From contig NZ_AOPO01000004.1 in the NCBI RefSeq assembly GCF_000336575.1, forward strand, positions 304,477-368,476: a stretch of DNA of 64,000 bases, read 5' to 3'. Made by a program: the position numbers and the translations under genes. Shown one piece after another: positions 62,720 to 64,000 of this stretch. This DNA comes from Vreelandella titanicae BH1. Its GTDB lineage: Bacteria > Pseudomonadota > Gammaproteobacteria > Pseudomonadales > Halomonadaceae. Every line of letters starts with the position of its first letter. Within the stretch, counting starts at the first letter, position 1. The notes under the pieces are model-generated. The model saw only the letters and a list, made by a program, of their open reading frames with translations. It did not search any database and had not been told where the DNA came from.

Positions 62720-63808
62720 ATGCATAAAGTCATTGCTTTCTATGATGATCGGGTGCTCGCTCACGAGCCCAATATTGACGCCGACTTTCTACCCCAACGG
62801 ATCGATAAGCGCATTCGACATCTGCTTGCAGGGCTCCCTGTGCCATGGAAATACCCCGAGCACCCCGGCCGTTTGAAAGCCATTCAGCACCTGCTTGAGA
62901 AAGCGCCCATTGCGGGCCTGCACATTGAAGGTGGCAAAGTAGCCACCCATGAACAACTCGCCAGGGTGCATACCACGTCCTATCTAAGCGATATTTTTAG
63001 CCTGCGCGGGAAAAATGCCTGGTTGGATGTGGATACCACAGCGGTCTCACCGGGTAGCGTCGATGCCGCCGAAGTCGCCGCGGGAACGGCCATTGCCGCA
63101 GTAGAAGCGGTCATGGAGAAACGCGCTAAAAGTGCCTTTGCACTTGTACGCCCGCCGGGACACCACGCGGAGCCCGTTCGCGCCCGTGGCTTTTGTTTAT
63201 TCAACAATGTAGCGGTCGCCGCAGCCCATGCGCGCAGTGCGCTGGGTTGTGAGAGAGTGCTGATTGTTGACTGGGACGCCCATCACGGCAACGGCACCCA
63301 GGATATTTTTTGGGCAGAGCCGGACGTAATGTTTTTCGATATTCACCGCGCAGCACCCTTCTATCCCGGCTCAGGCCATCTGGAAGAAGTGGGCGCCGGT
63401 TTAGCTGAAGGCACCACCATCAATGTTCCGTTACCGGCTGGCGCTGGCGACGAAGCGTATCTCAAGGCATTTCGTGACATTCTTGCTCCGGCCGCAGCGT
63501 GGTTTAAGCCCGACATTATTTTAGTTTCGGCAGGGTTTGACCCCCACTGGCACGATTTGGCCTTAAACGTTTCCTATGAGGGTTTTGGCGCACTGACCGG
63601 TTTCTTGCAACAACTGGCCGAACAACACTGCGATGGCCGCTTGGTGTTCGTATTAGAGGGCGGCTACAACCTGGAGTCACTGTCCAACGGCACTAGAGCC
63701 GTACTTGCCGTATTGGCGGGCAACACCGTGCCTGTGCCCGATACCTGCGGCATTGCGGAAGTCCAAGCCGCGGCGGATTTCCACCGCACGGCTTTTCAAT
63801 CGGAATAA
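62720..63808 (+). CDS. Histone deacetylase-family protein (class II-like)
   Basis: 362 residues. The active site is complete: RPPGHHAEPVRARGFCLFNN with the His-His pair, VLIVDWDAHHGNGTQDIFW with the zinc Asp and His, and VSAGFDPHWHDLAL with the second zinc Asp. The N-terminal 60 residues are a longer cap than in short acetylpolyamine amidohydrolases. Bacterial members act on acetylpolyamines, acetoin-related or protein acetyl groups, so the substrate is open. An IS3-family end lies 28 bases behind the stop. Confidence 0.93.
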   Translation: MHKVIAFYDDRVLAHEPNIDADFLPQRIDKRIRHLLAGLPVPWKYPEHPGRLKAIQHLLEKAPIAGLHIEGGKVATHEQLARVHTTSYLSDIFSLRGKNAWLDVDTTAVSPGSVDAAEVAAGTAIAAVEAVMEKRAKSAFALVRPPGHHAEPVRARGFCLFNNVAVAAAHARSALGCERVLIVDWDAHHGNGTQDIFWAEPDVMFFDIHRAAPFYPGSGHLEEVGAGLAEGTTINVPLPAGAGDEAYLKAFRDILAPAAAWFKPDIILVSAGFDPHWHDLALNVSYEGFGALTGFLQQLAEQHCDGRLVFVLEGGYNLESLSNGTRAVLAVLAGNTVPVPDTCGIAEVQAAADFHRTAFQSE

Positions 63809-63836
63809 TTTCGCTGCTCATAAAAACGGCACCTCG

Positions 63837-64000
63837 TGAACTGACCCCATAAACTTGGACAGTGAAAAACTAAGCAGCCAAGGCCTGATTTCGGTACTGC
63901 ACCGGACTCAGGCCTTTTAATTTGGTCTTAATCCGCTCGTGATTGTAGTAATGGATATAGTGCCGAATGCCCGCCTGTAATTGCTCAATGGTGTCAAAGA
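63837..64000 (-). mobile_element. IS3-family insertion sequence, end truncated by the window
   Basis: The terminal sequence starts with TGAACTGACCCCATAAACTT at 63837 and TG is the usual IS3 end. The coding part of the transposase lies inside on the minus strand and runs past base 64000. The insertion starts 28 bases behind the deacetylase gene stop. The other end and target duplication are outside the window. Confidence 0.85.
63870..64000 (-). CDS. IS3-family transposase, C-terminal end (partial)
   Basis: The last 42 residues of an IS3-type OrfB integrase are visible: FDTIEQLQAGIRHYIHYYN followed by HERIKTKLKGLSPVQYR and a short tail to TAG at 63870-63872. The HYYN...R pattern and LSPVQYR are the usual end of IS3/IS150-group transposases. 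The DDE catalytic part lies outside the window. Confidence 0.9.
   Translation of the reverse strand, partial: FDTIEQLQAGIRHYIHYYNHERIKTKLKGLSPVQYRNQALAA

Overview
The window reads as a chromosome segment of a moderately halophilic gammaproteobacterium of the Halomonadaceae, most likely Halomonas. The strongest single indicator is the GH13 alpha-glucosidase at 2320-3960, which I recognise as a close relative of the Halomonas sp. H11 enzyme HaG; its catalytic residues keep the HaG numbering with a constant offset of 7. The remaining gene content (fruBKA with Cra, cytochrome c oxidase with fused subunits I and III, PutA/PutP, a suf operon led by an Rrf2 regulator, RimK with its zinc-protease partner) fits the same group. 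I see no rRNA, tRNA or CRISPR array.

Layout. 1-6344: an alpha-glucoside import and hydrolysis operon (binding protein, two permeases, alpha-glucosidase, ATPase) followed by its probable LacI-type regulator. 6359-18357: a central sugar block with gap and pyk divergent, mgsA, cra facing the fruBKA phosphotransferase operon, and pgi. Palindromes resembling HexR operators lie in the gap/pyk gap and before pgi, and a near-perfect Cra operator lies between cra and fruB. 18490-21401: DinB-fold protein, SDR oxidoreductase, PA0069-type radical SAM protein and a small winged-helix protein. 21425-28507: a respiratory block, read mostly on the minus strand, with caa3-type oxidase subunit II, the fused I+III subunit, a small membrane protein and a copper P-type ATPase, flanked by DUF2231 and CopD-like membrane proteins. 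28586-34323: housekeeping genes on the minus strand (DUF2797, YeaC, rhomboid protease, phosphoesterase, NAD kinase, EamA exporter, Pmp3-like protein).

34565-45383: CBS protein, a small membrane protein, an AraC regulator and a proline-use locus with two differently built PutA enzymes on either side of PutP. 45384-48452: an accessory block of small minus-strand genes (YoeB/YefM toxin-antitoxin, a PD-(D/E)XK-like protein, an uncharacterised small protein, a VOC protein, a P-loop kinase-like protein) separated by structured spacers, which looks like an integron-type cassette cluster without an integrase. 48866-53231: OmpW, YqcC, DUF3549, the zinc protease/RimK pair and a helical-bundle protein; DnaA boxes cluster around yqcC. 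53292-60106: SanA-like protein and the sufR-BCDST operon. 60407-63808: a YjfB-like small protein, PhnA, a PEBP-family protein, a DCC thioredoxin-like protein, a flavodoxin-fold reductase and a class II deacetylase-family protein. 63837-64000: the end of an IS3-family element running off the window.

The genes combine into sugar entry and lower glycolysis under HexR/Cra-like control, proline catabolism feeding a caa3 oxidase, and iron-sulfur assembly under an Rrf2 regulator. The less ordinary signals are two minus-strand small-RNA-like elements (near 30.7 kb and 35.05 kb) that share a 12-base C-rich stretch before nearly identical terminators, the duplicated non-equivalent putA genes, and the cassette-like block.
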